Shown here: positions 53,845 through 63,867 of the stretch, piece after piece
How positions within the stretch are numbered: the stretch's first letter is position 1
Layout: every line of letters starts with the position of its first letter
Source: an uncultured cyanobacterium
Lineage (GTDB): Bacteria; Cyanobacteriota; Cyanobacteriia; Cyanobacteriales; Microcystaceae
Assembly: GCA_903887375.1 (NCBI GenBank)
Contig: CAISPN010000087.1
Coordinates: forward strand, 24,675 to 88,674
Direction: 5' to 3'
Length of the DNA: 64,000 nt
Notes under the pieces: generated by a model
Database searches by the model: none
Seen by the model: only the letters and a program-made list of their open reading frames with translations
What the model was told of the DNA's origin: nothing
Made by a program: the position numbers and the translations under genes

Positions 53845-54531
53845 TCAGACAAGATAAGCTGCAACCCCGAATAAACCGTCAACCAAAATTGTACTTAAAA
53901 TTGCGCCAGCAAAACTCCACCAATGTAATTTTTGTTGTCTAAGCGCGTATAAACCCAAGCTTAATAGAACACTAACTAATACAAATGCCCAACTGATACC
54001 CCAGGGATTTTGGATTTGTGCTAAGGCCTTATGAAGAACTGAAGCAATGAGACTACCATCTTCGGCGGCCATGATTTGCCGCCAGTAAGGTATTAGACCT
54101 GTTAAGTAAAAGTATATATCTGTAATTATAGTTCCCACAAGAGATCCTAGGTAAAACAATCCGCCAATCTGATGTTTACCGCGCGATAGTGCATATATAA
54201 CAAATGGGAGACAAAGGGATTCTATAGGAATATGGATCAATGGCTCATGACGAAACCAGCCCCAATATATAGCTCCAGCCAGCCAAGAATAACTAAATCC
54301 TCTTAGGAGATCTCCCCATACTTTTGTTCTGGGATTTTTAAGCAAATAGTAGCTCAACAACAATAGTATTATTGTCGAAAATAAACTTAAAACAGGCATG
54401 GTTCTTACCAGCGGGGCCTCTACAAATACAGGAGCGCAGACTAATACTCCAGAGAGTATGCATACCGATTTTGCATCCTGTAACTCATTAATGTCGATAT
54501 CTGGCCGCCTTGACGATGAAGTTAACAACAA
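53845..54531 (-). CDS. DUF3120 family membrane protein
   Basis: 228 residues with six or seven membrane helices. Recognisable cyanobacterial pattern APVFVEAPLVRTMPVLSL near the N-terminus and WLAGAIYWGWFRHEPLIHIPIE in the middle. DUF3120 proteins are confined to cyanobacteria and chloroplast-bearing lineages and have no assigned function. It follows the cyclase on the same strand with a 31-base gap. Confidence 0.8.
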   Translation of the reverse strand: MLLTSSSRRPDIDINELQDAKSVCILSGVLVCAPVFVEAPLVRTMPVLSLFSTIILLLLSYYLLKNPRTKVWGDLLRGFSYSWLAGAIYWGWFRHEPLIHIPIESLCLPFVIYALSRGKHQIGGLFYLGSLVGTIITDIYFYLTGLIPYWRQIMAAEDGSLIASVLHKALAQIQNPWGISWAFVLVSVLLSLGLYALRQQKLHWWSFAGAILSTILVDGLFGVAAYLV

Positions 54532-54634
54532 AATATATTTCCCAGAACTTTATTTTTATTAGAATATTCATCTATCTTAATAGATTTCTGCGAATATGCC
54601 CCATGGGGGGATATTAAATTCTAGATATTGAGAA

Positions 54635-54928
54635 TTGTGTAAAAGGATAAACAAAAAACAATATTCTAGAGATCTTCGGTTAGCATATACCATTAGACGC
54701 TTTTTGAGATTCGTTAAGGAGTGGAATTTTAAAGTGAAAGTAGCTATAGGCAAAAAGGATCAAAATAGAGAACCTATCGGGGATTATGTGGCCGAACTTC
54801 AACTCCACATGACGCTGCAGGCCAAAAATCTAGTCCCCAATCTCAGCGCGACCCAAGATAGTCGAGTCAGGCTCCTGCAGGATACTCAAGCTGATCTTGA
54901 AAAAACCGTATCTCGTCAATCTTTCTAA
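54635..54928 (+). CDS. Possible small basic protein of unknown function
   Basis: 97 residues from a TTG with GAGAATTG only as leader; a GTG at 54734, 12 bases after AAGGAG, would give 64 residues beginning VKVAIGKK. Basic N-terminal half, then KKDQNREPIGDYVAEL. No recognised family. If it is not a gene, the interval 54532-55162 is a 631-base intergenic region containing only hairpins. Confidence 0.35.
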   Translation: MCKRINKKQYSRDLRLAYTIRRFLRFVKEWNFKVKVAIGKKDQNREPIGDYVAELQLHMTLQAKNLVPNLSATQDSRVRLLQDTQADLEKTVSRQSF

Positions 54929-55083
54929 AATCAGTTTGGACATCTCTACTAAATCTGCCTTGATTTGCTGTTTGGATCTTGGTAACTAGATCTCATGGAC
55001 AAAAATTGTCCAAATAAAGAAAATAGGTGTGACGCTTTCCGATATGATCAAAAATGCTGATAAAAATTATATTGTCTAAATTT

Positions 55084-55160
55084 AGAAAGTGGTAACTATC
55101 CGCCCCACTTTCTCTCTGACTAAACAAGTTAGGGTAATGAGCGGAGACAGAGAGAAGGAG
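55084..55160 (+). promoter_or_regulatory. acpP leader with two mutually exclusive hairpins
   Basis: Hairpin 1 pairs AGAAAGTGG (55084-55092) with CCACTTTCT (55105-55113). Hairpin 2 pairs TCTCTCTG (55111-55118) with CAGAGAGA (55148-55155), which touches the ribosome site AAGGAG (55155-55160). They share bases 55111-55113, so both cannot form completely. This arrangement could control initiation of acpP; functional proof is lacking. Confidence 0.45.
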
Positions 55161-55162
55161 TA

Positions 55163-55414
55163 ATGAAAGAACAAGAAGTTTTTAATAAAGTTCAAGAAAT
55201 CGTAGTAGCGCAGTTAGGGGTTGAGCCTAGTCAAGTTCTGAAAGATTCCAGTTTTGCCAATGATCTCGGTGCTGATTCATTGGATATTGTTGAATTGGTT
55301 ATGGCTTTGGAAGAATCCTTTGATATTGAGATACCAGATGAAGAAGCAGAAAAGATTGAAACTGTAGGTAGTGCAGTAACTCACATCTTTGCCAAAGTAA
55401 GTGATAAGGCTTAG
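55163..55414 (+). CDS. acpP: Acyl carrier protein
   Basis: 83 residues, acidic four-helix protein. The phosphopantetheine serine is in [20 protein letters not shown]. Carries growing acyl chains in type II fatty acid synthesis. Strong AAGGAG ribosome site with three-base spacing. First gene of acpP-fabF-tkt, a conserved cyanobacterial order. Confidence 0.97.
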   Translation: MKEQEVFNKVQEIVVAQLGVEPSQVLKDSSFANDLGADSLDIVELVMALEESFDIEIPDEEAEKIETVGSAVTHIFAKVSDKA

Positions 55415-55475
55415 TATCTTAAGTTGACATTAAGGCTGTGCGGATTCTGAACATATTTGATTTGAAAGAGAGACA

Positions 55476-56726
55476 ATGGCAAATTGGCAACGAAGAAGAG
55501 TAGTAGTTACAGGACTGGGAGCACTTACCCCTATCGGCAATAATATAGCTGAATATTGGGAAGGGTTGATCAGTGGTCGTAACGGAATAGAGCCTGTCAC
55601 CCTATTTGATGCATCTCAACATGCTTCTCGTATTGCGGGGGAAGTCAAAGGATTTGATCCTAATGCCTTTTTAGATCGCAAAGAGTCGAAACGCATGGAT
55701 CGTTTTACCCAATTTGCCGTAATTGCTAGTGTGCAAGCCCTGTCAGATTCTCAATTGATTATCAATGAACTCAATGCTGACCAAGTAGGAATAATCATTG
55801 GGACAGGAGTAGGTGGGCTCAGAGTCATGGAAGAGCAACAAGAAATCTACCTAAGTAAGGGTCCTAGCCGCTGTAGTCCGTTTATGGTGCCTACAATGAT
55901 TGCCAATATGGCAGCAGGAATGACTGCTATTCACGTCGGCGCTAGAGGCCCCAATAGCTGTACAGTTACTGCTTGCGCGGCTGGCTCTAATGCTATAGGT
56001 GATGCTTTTAGATTAATACAGTATGGCTATGCCGATGTTATGTTTTGTGGCGGAACTGAAGCGGCGGTCACTCCTTTGTCTATGGCCGCTTTTGCTTCAA
56101 TGAAGGCCCTTTCTACTCGCAATGAAGAGCCAAGCAAGGCCAGTCGTCCTTTCAGCATAGATCGAGACGGCTTTGTTATGGGAGAAGGTTCTGGAATACT
56201 CTTATTAGAGGAACTTGAACATGCTCTCGCTAGAGGCGCCAAGATATATGCAGAAATTGCTGGCTATGGTACTACTTGCGATGCCTATCACATGACCTCA
56301 CCTATTCCTGATGGACGAGGAGCTGCCCGGGCTATTGAGTTGGCACTTAAAGATGCTCAATTGAATCCTCAAGATATCAATTACATCAACGCCCATGGCA
56401 CAAGTACTCCTCTTAATGATTCAATAGAAACTAAGGCTATCAAAAAAGCCTTTGGTTCGCATGCTAAGGCAATAGCTATTAGTTCAACCAAGTCCATGAC
56501 TGGTCATCTACTCGGTGGTTCCGGTGGAATTGAAGCTGTTGCGACGGTATTAGCTGTATGCCGTGGACAAATCCCACCTACAATCAACCTCGATAATCCA
56601 GATCCTGAATGCGATCTAGACTATGTTCCTGACATCAGCCGTACTCAACAAGTGGGGGCGGCAGTTTCCAACTCCTTTGGCTTTGGTGGGCACAACGCTT
56701 CCTTAGTCTTTAAAAGGTATCAATAG
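55476..56726 (+). CDS. fabF: 3-oxoacyl-[acyl-carrier-protein] synthase II
   Basis: 416 residues, thiolase fold. Active-site cysteine in SCTVTACAAGSNAIG, histidines in NAHGTSTPLNDSIET and TGHLLGGSGGIEA; N-terminal RRVVVTGLGALTPIG. Condenses malonyl-ACP with acyl-ACP (C2 extension). The gene follows acpP after 61 bases and precedes transketolase. Confidence 0.97.
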   Translation: MANWQRRRVVVTGLGALTPIGNNIAEYWEGLISGRNGIEPVTLFDASQHASRIAGEVKGFDPNAFLDRKESKRMDRFTQFAVIASVQALSDSQLIINELNADQVGIIIGTGVGGLRVMEEQQEIYLSKGPSRCSPFMVPTMIANMAAGMTAIHVGARGPNSCTVTACAAGSNAIGDAFRLIQYGYADVMFCGGTEAAVTPLSMAAFASMKALSTRNEEPSKASRPFSIDRDGFVMGEGSGILLLEELEHALARGAKIYAEIAGYGTTCDAYHMTSPIPDGRGAARAIELALKDAQLNPQDINYINAHGTSTPLNDSIETKAIKKAFGSHAKAIAISSTKSMTGHLLGGSGGIEAVATVLAVCRGQIPPTINLDNPDPECDLDYVPDISRTQQVGAAVSNSFGFGGHNASLVFKRYQ

Positions 56727-56811
56727 TTTGGATCTTTCCAAGATGTCCCAACAGTGGGAAGATGTATTCAAAACAAGAAATATTCTATTGTAGTTAATTC
56801 TCTAAAAAATT

Positions 56812-58815
56812 ATGGTTGCCACTCAGCAGTCCCTCCAAGAACTTTGTGTAAATGCTATTCGCTTTCTAGCTATTGATGCAGTTGAAAAGGCTAAGTCAGG
56901 GCATCCTGGTTTACCGATGGGCGCAGCGCCTATGGCTTTCGTCCTCTGGGATCAATTTTTGAAATTTAATCCCAAAAACCCCAAATGGATTAACCGGGAT
57001 AGATTTGTCCTTTCTGCTGGACATGGCTGCATGCTGCAATATGCCTTGCTGTACCTAACAGGCTATGATAGTGTACCTCTCGATGAAATTAAGCAGTTTA
57101 GGCAGTGGAAATCCAAAACTCCAGGTCATCCTGAAAACTTTGTCACACCAGGGGTTGAAGTTACTACTGGTCCTTTAGGACAAGGAATCGCCAATGGTGT
57201 TGGATTAGCTTTAGCTGAAGCTCACCTAGCTAGCGTTTTCAATAAGCCTGATCATAAATTAATAGACCACTATACCTATGTGATTCTAGGTGATGGTTGC
57301 AATATGGAAGGGATTTCTGGTGAAGCCTGCTCTCTAGCTGGACATTGGGGGCTAGGTAAGTTAATTGCCCTCTATGACGACAACCACATCTCTATTGATG
57401 GCTCGACTGATGTTGCCTTTACTGAAGATGTATCCAAGCGTTTTGAGGCCTATGGTTGGCATGTCCAGCATGTTGAAGATGGCAATCATGATTTAGCTGG
57501 AATAGCCAAAGCGATTGAAAATGCCAAAGCAGTGACTGATAAGCCCTCATTAATCAAAATCACTACTTTGATTGGTTATGGCTCTCCTAACAAACAAGAT
57601 ACCGCTGATGCCCATGGTTCAGTTTTGGGTCCAGATGAAGTAGCTTTGACTAGAAAAAATCTAGGTTGGGAGCATGAACCTTTTGTAATTCCAGAAGATG
57701 TACTTAATCATTTCCGTAAAGCCATTAGCCGAGGCTCTGAGCATGAATCTCAATGGGAATCTCTCTGGAAAGACTATCAAAGTAAGTATCCCAAAGAAGC
57801 AGCTGAGTTTGATAGATTGGTCTTCAAAGGAGAGCTTCCTCAAAATTGGGAAAAATCTCTTCCTGTTTATACTCCTGCTGATAAGGCCCTAGCTAGCCGT
57901 AAAAGTTCTGAAGTTGTGCTTAACGCGCTAGCTGCAGTTCTACCTGAGATAATTGGTGGTTCAGCTGATTTAACTCACTCTAATTATACCGAACTCAAAG
58001 GCTATGGAGATTTCCAAAAGGGTCAATATGCCAATCGCAATGTTCACTTCGGTGTACGTGAGCATGCAATGGGAGCAATCTGTAATGGTATTGCACTCTA
58101 TGGAGCAGGCTTGATACCTTATGGTGCGACTTTTCTCATCTTTACTGACTATATGAGAAATTCAATCAGACTCTCTGCCCTTTCAGAAGCTCAAGTGATC
58201 TGGGTGATGACTCATGATTCAATCGCTTTGGGTGAAGATGGTCCCACTCATCAACCTGTCGAACATATTACCTCTTTGCGAGCTATTCCCAATCTTCTAG
58301 TATTCCGTCCTGCTGATGTCAATGAGACCTCTGGCGCCTATAAAGTGGCGGTAGAAAACCGTAAAAGGCCAACTCTTTTGGCACTTTCACGTCAAAATCT
58401 ACCTAATCTTGCTGGAAGCTCAATTGAGAATACTGCTAAAGGGGCCTATATCCTCAGCGATAGTAATGGAACTCCTGATATTATCCTTATTGGCACAGGT
58501 AGTGAAGTTGGACTGTGCGTAGAAGCGGCCAAAGTTCTTACCGGTGAGGGATTAAAAGTTCGCGTAGTTTCCATGCCCAGTTGGGAATTGTTTGAAGAGC
58601 AAACTAAAGAATATCGTGAGTTGGTTTTACCTCCTGCTGTTAAAAAGCGTCTAGCCGTAGAAGCTGGAATCAGTTTGGGTTGGTGCAAATATGTTGGAGA
58701 TCAAGGAACAACCATCAGTATTGATACTTTTGGAGCTTCAGCCCCCGGTGGGGTACTTCTCAAAGAGTTTGGTTTCACGCTCGAGAATGTTGTAGCCAAA
58801 GCCAAGGCTCTCTAG
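56812..58815 (+). CDS. tkt: Transketolase
   Basis: 667 residues. N-terminal [18 protein letters not shown], thiamine-diphosphate motif [14 protein letters not shown] ending in a magnesium ligand, and pyrimidine-domain [13 protein letters not shown] with [11 protein letters not shown] histidine. Transfers two-carbon units in the Calvin cycle and pentose phosphate pathway. Downstream of fabF with an 85-base gap; convergent with argF. Confidence 0.97.
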   Translation: MVATQQSLQELCVNAIRFLAIDAVEKAKSGHPGLPMGAAPMAFVLWDQFLKFNPKNPKWINRDRFVLSAGHGCMLQYALLYLTGYDSVPLDEIKQFRQWKSKTPGHPENFVTPGVEVTTGPLGQGIANGVGLALAEAHLASVFNKPDHKLIDHYTYVILGDGCNMEGISGEACSLAGHWGLGKLIALYDDNHISIDGSTDVAFTEDVSKRFEAYGWHVQHVEDGNHDLAGIAKAIENAKAVTDKPSLIKITTLIGYGSPNKQDTADAHGSVLGPDEVALTRKNLGWEHEPFVIPEDVLNHFRKAISRGSEHESQWESLWKDYQSKYPKEAAEFDRLVFKGELPQNWEKSLPVYTPADKALASRKSSEVVLNALAAVLPEIIGGSADLTHSNYTELKGYGDFQKGQYANRNVHFGVREHAMGAICNGIALYGAGLIPYGATFLIFTDYMRNSIRLSALSEAQVIWVMTHDSIALGEDGPTHQPVEHITSLRAIPNLLVFRPADVNETSGAYKVAVENRKRPTLLALSRQNLPNLAGSSIENTAKGAYILSDSNGTPDIILIGTGSEVGLCVEAAKVLTGEGLKVRVVSMPSWELFEEQTKEYRELVLPPAVKKRLAVEAGISLGWCKYVGDQGTTISIDTFGASAPGGVLLKEFGFTLENVVAKAKAL

Positions 58816-58831
58816 TTCAAATAGGGAGAAA

Positions 58832-59743
58832 TCACTCTAGCCCAATGAGCGCTGCTAAAAGTGCTTTTTGGGCATGCATGCGGTTTTCGGCTTGATCCCA
58901 GATTTTGGATTGGCTCCCTTCCATAACCTCATCGGTGATTTCCTCCTCTCTATGGGCTGGCAAACAATGTAAAACTATTGCCGCAGGATCTGCTAGAGAT
59001 AAAGCAGCATTATTAATTTGATAGGGCGTGAAGATTGGGATCCTGTCATTGGCCAGATCTTCTTGTCCCATGCTTGCCCAGACATCTGTATAGAGAACCT
59101 GAGAACCAGCAATTGCCTCTTGTGCATCATTGGTGATTGTAATCTCACCACCAAGAGCTCTGGCTTGTTCAACTACAGAGCTCAAAGGTTCATAGCCGAC
59201 AGGAGTAGCAATACGTATTTTTATTCCTGCCAAAGCCCCTCCAATAATGAGGGAATGGGCTACATTATTGCCATCTCCCAAATAAGTCAAAGTTATATCC
59301 TTGAGCTGGCCAAAGCTTTCTTCTATAGTCAAAAAATCTGCCAATATTTGACAAGGATGTTCCAAATCGGATAAAGCATTGATGATGGGGATCTGGGCGT
59401 AGCTGGCAAAGGTTTCTAGATCCTCTTGTTTAAAGGTTCTTACAGCTAAAATATCTAAATAACGATCTAATACTCTTGCTGTATCCTGGATGGGTTCGCC
59501 GCGGCCTACTTGGGTCACACTGGGATTAAGATCAATGACTTGGCCCCCTAATTGATACATAGCGACCGAGAAAGATACCCTTGTCCTAGTTGAAGCTTTG
59601 TAAAAGAGTAAACCTAGGACTTTTTTGCATTCAATACTCAGCTTGCCGCTTTTGAGTTCACTGGCAAGTTGGAGAAGATAGTGAAGTTCATCGGAGGTTA
59701 AATCAGCCAGAGAGAGAAGATCCCTTCCTTGAAGTTGTTTCAT
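58832..59743 (-). CDS. argF: Ornithine carbamoyltransferase
   Basis: 303 residues. Carbamoyl-phosphate site [17 protein letters not shown], ornithine-side [11 protein letters not shown] and cysteine HCLPAHR. Forms citrulline from ornithine and carbamoyl phosphate in arginine synthesis. Divergent from rlmN; only 57 bases separate the two starts. Confidence 0.96.
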   Translation of the reverse strand: MKQLQGRDLLSLADLTSDELHYLLQLASELKSGKLSIECKKVLGLLFYKASTRTRVSFSVAMYQLGGQVIDLNPSVTQVGRGEPIQDTARVLDRYLDILAVRTFKQEDLETFASYAQIPIINALSDLEHPCQILADFLTIEESFGQLKDITLTYLGDGNNVAHSLIIGGALAGIKIRIATPVGYEPLSSVVEQARALGGEITITNDAQEAIAGSQVLYTDVWASMGQEDLANDRIPIFTPYQINNAALSLADPAAIVLHCLPAHREEEITDEVMEGSQSKIWDQAENRMHAQKALLAALIGLE

Positions 59744-59800
59744 AAGCGAAAAAGAACATTTAAAAAGGATTATTATAGCCTTATACTCTACAAAAATCCG

Positions 59801-60826
59801 ATGTCACAACAAGTTTTACTCAGTAAGTCTCTGCCAGAACTAGTTAGTTGGGTCCAAGAGCAAGGCCAGCCCGCTTATAGAGGTAAGCAGCTCCACCAGT
59901 GGATATATTCTAAAGGAATACATTCTCTTGATTCTGTTACCGTTTTTCCCAAACAATGGCGCGATAAGATGTCGGACTATCCTGTTGGGCGCTCTATAGT
60001 GCATCACCGGCAAATAGCTTCGGATAAAACCCGCAAGTATCTCCTGCAACTAAAAGATGGTTCGATTATTGAAACAGTTGGTATCCCCAGCAGCAAAAGA
60101 TTGACTGTCTGTGTCTCAACCCAAATTGGCTGTCCTATGGCTTGCGATTTTTGTGCAACCGGTAAAGGTGGTTTTGAGCGCAATTTACAAGCCTATGAAA
60201 TTGTAGATCAGGTTTTGACCGTAGCTGAAGATTTTGGGCAAAGGGTTAGTAATGTGGTCTTTATGGGAATGGGGGAGCCTTTGATAAATTTGGAGCAGGT
60301 TGTAGATTCGGTTATTTCACTCAATCAAAATGTAGGCATAGGTCAGCGCAACTTGACTATATCTACTGTTGGGCTACCTAAGAAAATAGCCGAACTTGCT
60401 CAATATCAGCTCCAGGTAACTCTAGCTGTAAGTATACATGCCTCTAACCAAGCTATCAGAGAGCAGTTAGTTCCCAGTGCCAAACATTATCCTTTTAATG
60501 AGTTATTAAGTGATTGCCGCAATTATGTCAAAACAACTGGTAGAAGAATTAGTTTTGAATATATTCTCCTAGCCGGGGTCAATGATTCTACTGCCCACGC
60601 GCAGGAATTAGCACAGAAAATCAAAGGTTTTCAATGCCATGTCAATGTAATTCCCTATAATCCAGTTCAAGAAGCGTCCTATAGAAGACCTTCACCTGAT
60701 TCTGTTAAGAGTTTTAGCGATGCTTTGGAGAAGATGGGAATTGCTGTTACTGTGCGCTATTCAAGAGGACTAGATGCAGATGCCGCATGCGGCCAATTGA
60801 GGGCATCTCGTTTACCTGGTACATAA
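59801..60826 (+). CDS. rlmN: 23S rRNA (adenine-2503)-C2 methyltransferase
   Basis: 341 residues from the ATG at 59801. A TTG at 59729 would overlap the argF start and prepend 24 basic residues not typical for the family. Radical-SAM cysteines [11 protein letters not shown], motifs GMGEPL and TISTVGLP, and the C-terminal methyl-carrying cysteine in [10 protein letters not shown]. Methylates A2503 of 23S rRNA and A37 of some tRNAs. The 3' end overlaps the opposite zinc-ribbon gene by 70 bases. Confidence 0.96.
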   Translation: MSQQVLLSKSLPELVSWVQEQGQPAYRGKQLHQWIYSKGIHSLDSVTVFPKQWRDKMSDYPVGRSIVHHRQIASDKTRKYLLQLKDGSIIETVGIPSSKRLTVCVSTQIGCPMACDFCATGKGGFERNLQAYEIVDQVLTVAEDFGQRVSNVVFMGMGEPLINLEQVVDSVISLNQNVGIGQRNLTISTVGLPKKIAELAQYQLQVTLAVSIHASNQAIREQLVPSAKHYPFNELLSDCRNYVKTTGRRISFEYILLAGVNDSTAHAQELAQKIKGFQCHVNVIPYNPVQEASYRRPSPDSVKSFSDALEKMGIAVTVRYSRGLDADAACGQLRASRLPGT

Positions 60827-60969
60827 TAGGATTCGAGTACTTTGCCTGTGTTTAAGGTGTTTACCAGAAAATAGTCACAGACACGGCAACTTGTCTGCAC
60901 GATAGTTCTATTTTGGAAATAAGTCCTCTCTGCAAGCGAGCCGCAGTTAGGGCAGTGTGTGTATAGCAT
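60757..60969 (-). CDS. Small zinc-ribbon protein of cyanobacterial type
   Basis: 70 residues. Two CxxC knuckles ([11 protein letters not shown] and TSCRVCDYF) give a zinc ribbon; [12 protein letters not shown] ends the conserved part. Databases often misname this family after PriA, without support. The last 20 residues are read from the opposite strand of rlmN and are probably non-essential tail. Function unknown. Confidence 0.72.
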   Translation of the reverse strand: MLYTHCPNCGSLAERTYFQNRTIVQTSCRVCDYFLVNTLNTGKVLESYYVPGKRDALNWPHAASASSPLE

Positions 60970-61117
60970 TTAAAGTTTTTTTAATTTATTTATTTTATAT
61001 TTACATAACTAAATTAACAGTTAATATTAACGTTACCCTTGATCTTTATGAATTCTTTATCTTTTTTTGTTGATCCCTGGCATTGAAAGACAATTCTCAT
61101 ATGATTTAATCTAAAAT

Positions 61118-61798
61118 ATGCAGAGCGTAGAAAATTTAATTCAAGAAGTACAAGCTGAAGCCCAAAGAGAGGACTTTCCCCTGGATCTAGATGTCTATAG
61201 AGCAGCAGGAAAAGTGCCAACTAGGCCAGTTCTCTATGCTGGAAACTTAAAAAGTGAAATTTGCTTTTTTGGCAGAGACTTAGGCAGAGATGAAGTATTT
61301 GCAGAGCAGCCCTTGATTGGAGCAGCTGGCAAGATGGTTAGAGATGGTTTCTATGAGTCTATCTACAGATATAAAGGAACCGATAGAGCCCAAATTAATA
61401 AGATCTGCTGTGAAAGACTTTTGCTTACTAATACTGTTCCTTATAAACCACCGGGCAATAAAGCCTATTCGCCTGAAGTTAAAGAAAGGTTTCGACCCTT
61501 TATCCAAAGATTATTGGTTAACCATTGGCAAGGTGGTCATATCATCACCCTTGGCACAGAGGCTTTTAAGTGGTTTGCCCCCTACGCTGCTAAAGGGGAA
61601 GTTCTTCAATTTTTTCAAAGAGATGATAAATATAGTGCCAAGTTCCCTTTAAATTTGTCTGCTTATGATGAAAATGGCGCGCGCTATCAACGCCAAGTAA
61701 CTCTTATGCCTCTTCCACATCCTTCTCCTTTAAATCAAAGATACTATGGAATTTTTCCTCAACTTCTGCGCGCGAGATTAAATGAAATAGAGTTTTGA
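61118..61798 (+). CDS. Uracil-DNA glycosylase superfamily protein
   Basis: 226 residues. The fold is suggested by FFGRDLGRDEVF near the start, LLTNTVPYKPPG in the middle, IITLGTEAFKWF, and LPHPSPLNQRYYG, the HPSPLN motif of family 4/5 UDGs. The usual iron-sulfur cysteines of family 4 are not evident, so it may belong to a separate cyanobacterial branch. Role in base excision repair is likely but substrate is open. Confidence 0.8.
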   Translation: MQSVENLIQEVQAEAQREDFPLDLDVYRAAGKVPTRPVLYAGNLKSEICFFGRDLGRDEVFAEQPLIGAAGKMVRDGFYESIYRYKGTDRAQINKICCERLLLTNTVPYKPPGNKAYSPEVKERFRPFIQRLLVNHWQGGHIITLGTEAFKWFAPYAAKGEVLQFFQRDDKYSAKFPLNLSAYDENGARYQRQVTLMPLPHPSPLNQRYYGIFPQLLRARLNEIEF

Positions 61799-61863
61799 GT
61801 TAAGTTTATTTTTTAAAGTCCATCCCTTATAATAATAGTCGCAATTAAAATGGACATAATTCC

Positions 61864-62976
61864 TTGACTAATAACAATATTTCTAATGGAAGTATTTCTC
61901 ACTCAGAATATATTACAATCCTTCGCCCATTTCTACCTCCAGAGGCTTTTCTTCCTGACAACAATAAAATTCTGATTTTATTTATTAATATTGCTATTTT
62001 AATTTTGGGCTGGGGGACAGCTCATTATCTCGATCAATGGACTTGGTACCTGCTCTGGCTCTTTCTACCTTTAGCTGTGATTATGGGAAACAGCATTATT
62101 GTGCTATTGTTTAGTACGCACGACTTGATGCACAGTAAAAGTATTAACAATAATAGCCTATTGAAACAATCTCTTTATCTATTGGGTTTAACGATGCTCT
62201 GGATGCCCCCAACTCTGTGGCTAGCTCTACATAACCGTCAACATCACCACAACACCAATACAATCAAAGATCCTGATCGTAGCTATCTTTTTGAACACCC
62301 CAATAACTGGGGCAAATGGATTCAAAACCGTTTTGCTCCTTCTTCTGAAGTCAGCTCCTTAGAATTGATACTCGGACTGGCAAGTGCCTGGGGAATATAT
62401 ACATTTCGCAATCTAACTTCTATACTTTTTTTTAATAATGGTTTGCCTGAATATCTCCCAAGGGCTTTTAAGGTTAATCAAAAACAAAGAAGGACAATTG
62501 CACTGGAAATACTTGTGATTTTGGGTATTCATTTAGGCATTATTAACTTTGTGGGACTTCATCCTATAAAACTTTTGCTCGGATACTTTTTACCAATTTG
62601 GATTGGCTATGCGGGAGTAATTTTTTATATCTATACTAACCATCTGCTTTGTCCAATGAAGGAAATTAATGATCCTTTACTAAATACTCTCTCGGTTAGA
62701 GTTCCTCGGATATTTGATTGTCTTCATCTGAACTTTTCATATCATACAGAACATCATCTTTTCCCCGGCTTGAATTCTGATTACTATCCTATGGTTCAAG
62801 CTCTTTTACTGGAGAAGTTTCCTGATCGTCTTAATCTACTTCTCATGGGTGATGCGTGGCGGTTACTATTAAAAACTCCTAGATATTACAAAACAGAAAA
62901 TATCTTAACTGACTGGACAGGAACTAAATCTTCTATTTGTCCTGCATCTAGTATTGGGTCTCATGCTAAAACATGA
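61864..62976 (+). CDS. Membrane fatty-acid desaturase/hydroxylase family protein
   Basis: 370 residues from a TTG start; a TATAAT-like element at 61828-61833 sits about 31 bases upstream. Four or more membrane helices and three histidine boxes: HDLMH, HNRQHHH and YHTEHHLFP, holding the di-iron site. The boxes fit PF00487 acyl-lipid desaturases or related hydroxylases. The sequence is not a close match in my memory to CrtR, CrtW or DesA-D, so the substrate (lipid, carotenoid or other) is left open. The C-terminal 40 residues are polar. Confidence 0.82.
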   Translation: MTNNNISNGSISHSEYITILRPFLPPEAFLPDNNKILILFINIAILILGWGTAHYLDQWTWYLLWLFLPLAVIMGNSIIVLLFSTHDLMHSKSINNNSLLKQSLYLLGLTMLWMPPTLWLALHNRQHHHNTNTIKDPDRSYLFEHPNNWGKWIQNRFAPSSEVSSLELILGLASAWGIYTFRNLTSILFFNNGLPEYLPRAFKVNQKQRRTIALEILVILGIHLGIINFVGLHPIKLLLGYFLPIWIGYAGVIFYIYTNHLLCPMKEINDPLLNTLSVRVPRIFDCLHLNFSYHTEHHLFPGLNSDYYPMVQALLLEKFPDRLNLLLMGDAWRLLLKTPRYYKTENILTDWTGTKSSICPASSIGSHAKT

Positions 62977-62981
62977 TTTGA

Positions 62982-63833
62982 TTATTTGTATAGTTCAATA
63001 AGTGCGCTGATATTATCACCCCCATAACCATGTTCAATTGCCAAGCGTAAAACTTCTTGGGTAGCCTTGGCTAAAGGCGCTGATGGCGAGATCTCTAGAA
63101 TATAGCCAAAGTCTTTTTCCGCTAAATCTACAGGAAAAAGGGGGGTATGATTATCTAGCTTCATCAAATTACCATAGCCTTTAGCTGCGGGGCTTAATGT
63201 GGGTAAATTAGACAGAAAGTCCATTGCTTGATTTTTTGAAATTCCATATTGGCCTAACATGCCCAATACTTCAGCCAAGGCTGCAACTTGAATGCCCAGC
63301 AAAGAATTAACAGTCAGTTTCATGGCCATTGCTTGGCTGATTGAGCCTATATTCAAGATTGTTGCTCCACCAGCATCGCGTAGTACTGACTCAACTTCAG
63401 TCAATATTTTAGCTTCACCACCTACAAGAAAAGTAATGGTTTTTTGCTCAACATTAGGCAGGGTTCCCACAATTGGGGCTACCAGAAATGGAACTACTAC
63501 TTGTAATCTAGTAGCTAATTTTTGAGCCCACTCGACACTCAAAGTACTACATTCAATGGCAATCTGATCTTTAGTAAGTCCATTAATAGCACCAGAATCA
63601 TCAGCCAACCAAATCGAATGTGAAGCCAAATCATCTTTGGTTAAGCTAATTACTACATCGCAATTTTGGATTGCTTCACAAGGAGTAGGATAGTACTGGG
63701 CACCTAATTTAACTAAAGGAATCGCTTTTTCTTTGGTGCGATTGTATAGATTGACTTGATAGCCGGCATTGATTAGGTTGGCAGCGATGCGCGAACTCAT
63801 TGCACCGACAGAAAGTATAGCAATTCTTTTCAT
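62982..63833 (-). CDS. Beta-hydroxyacid dehydrogenase-like NAD(P)-dependent oxidoreductase
   Basis: 283 residues, two-domain layout of 3-hydroxyisobutyrate dehydrogenases. The N-terminal nucleotide motif reads ILSVGAMSSRIAANL, lacking the first glycine of the usual GLGxMG. Substrate motif ECSTLSVEWAQKLA and the APIVGTLPNV segment are altered from typical DVST and APVSGG. A catalytic-type lysine is retained in MAMKLTVNSL. The deviations suggest a divergent or imine-reductase-like specificity. It converges on the desaturase gene with a 5-base gap. Confidence 0.78.
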   Translation of the reverse strand: MKRIAILSVGAMSSRIAANLINAGYQVNLYNRTKEKAIPLVKLGAQYYPTPCEAIQNCDVVISLTKDDLASHSIWLADDSGAINGLTKDQIAIECSTLSVEWAQKLATRLQVVVPFLVAPIVGTLPNVEQKTITFLVGGEAKILTEVESVLRDAGGATILNIGSISQAMAMKLTVNSLLGIQVAALAEVLGMLGQYGISKNQAMDFLSNLPTLSPAAKGYGNLMKLDNHTPLFPVDLAEKDFGYILEISPSAPLAKATQEVLRLAIEHGYGGDNISALIELYK

Positions 63834-63867
63834 ATGGTATCTTGAAATATTCTTAAGTAATACTATT

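Noticed and set aside
54996..55012. Hairpin TGGACAA-AAA-TTGTCCA upstream of acpP
   Set aside because: Short stem without a T-tract and no link to a gene end; could not be given a function.
61020..61031. Palindrome GTTAATATTAAC upstream of the UDG-like gene
   Set aside because: Short AT-rich palindrome with no known regulator match; expected by chance.
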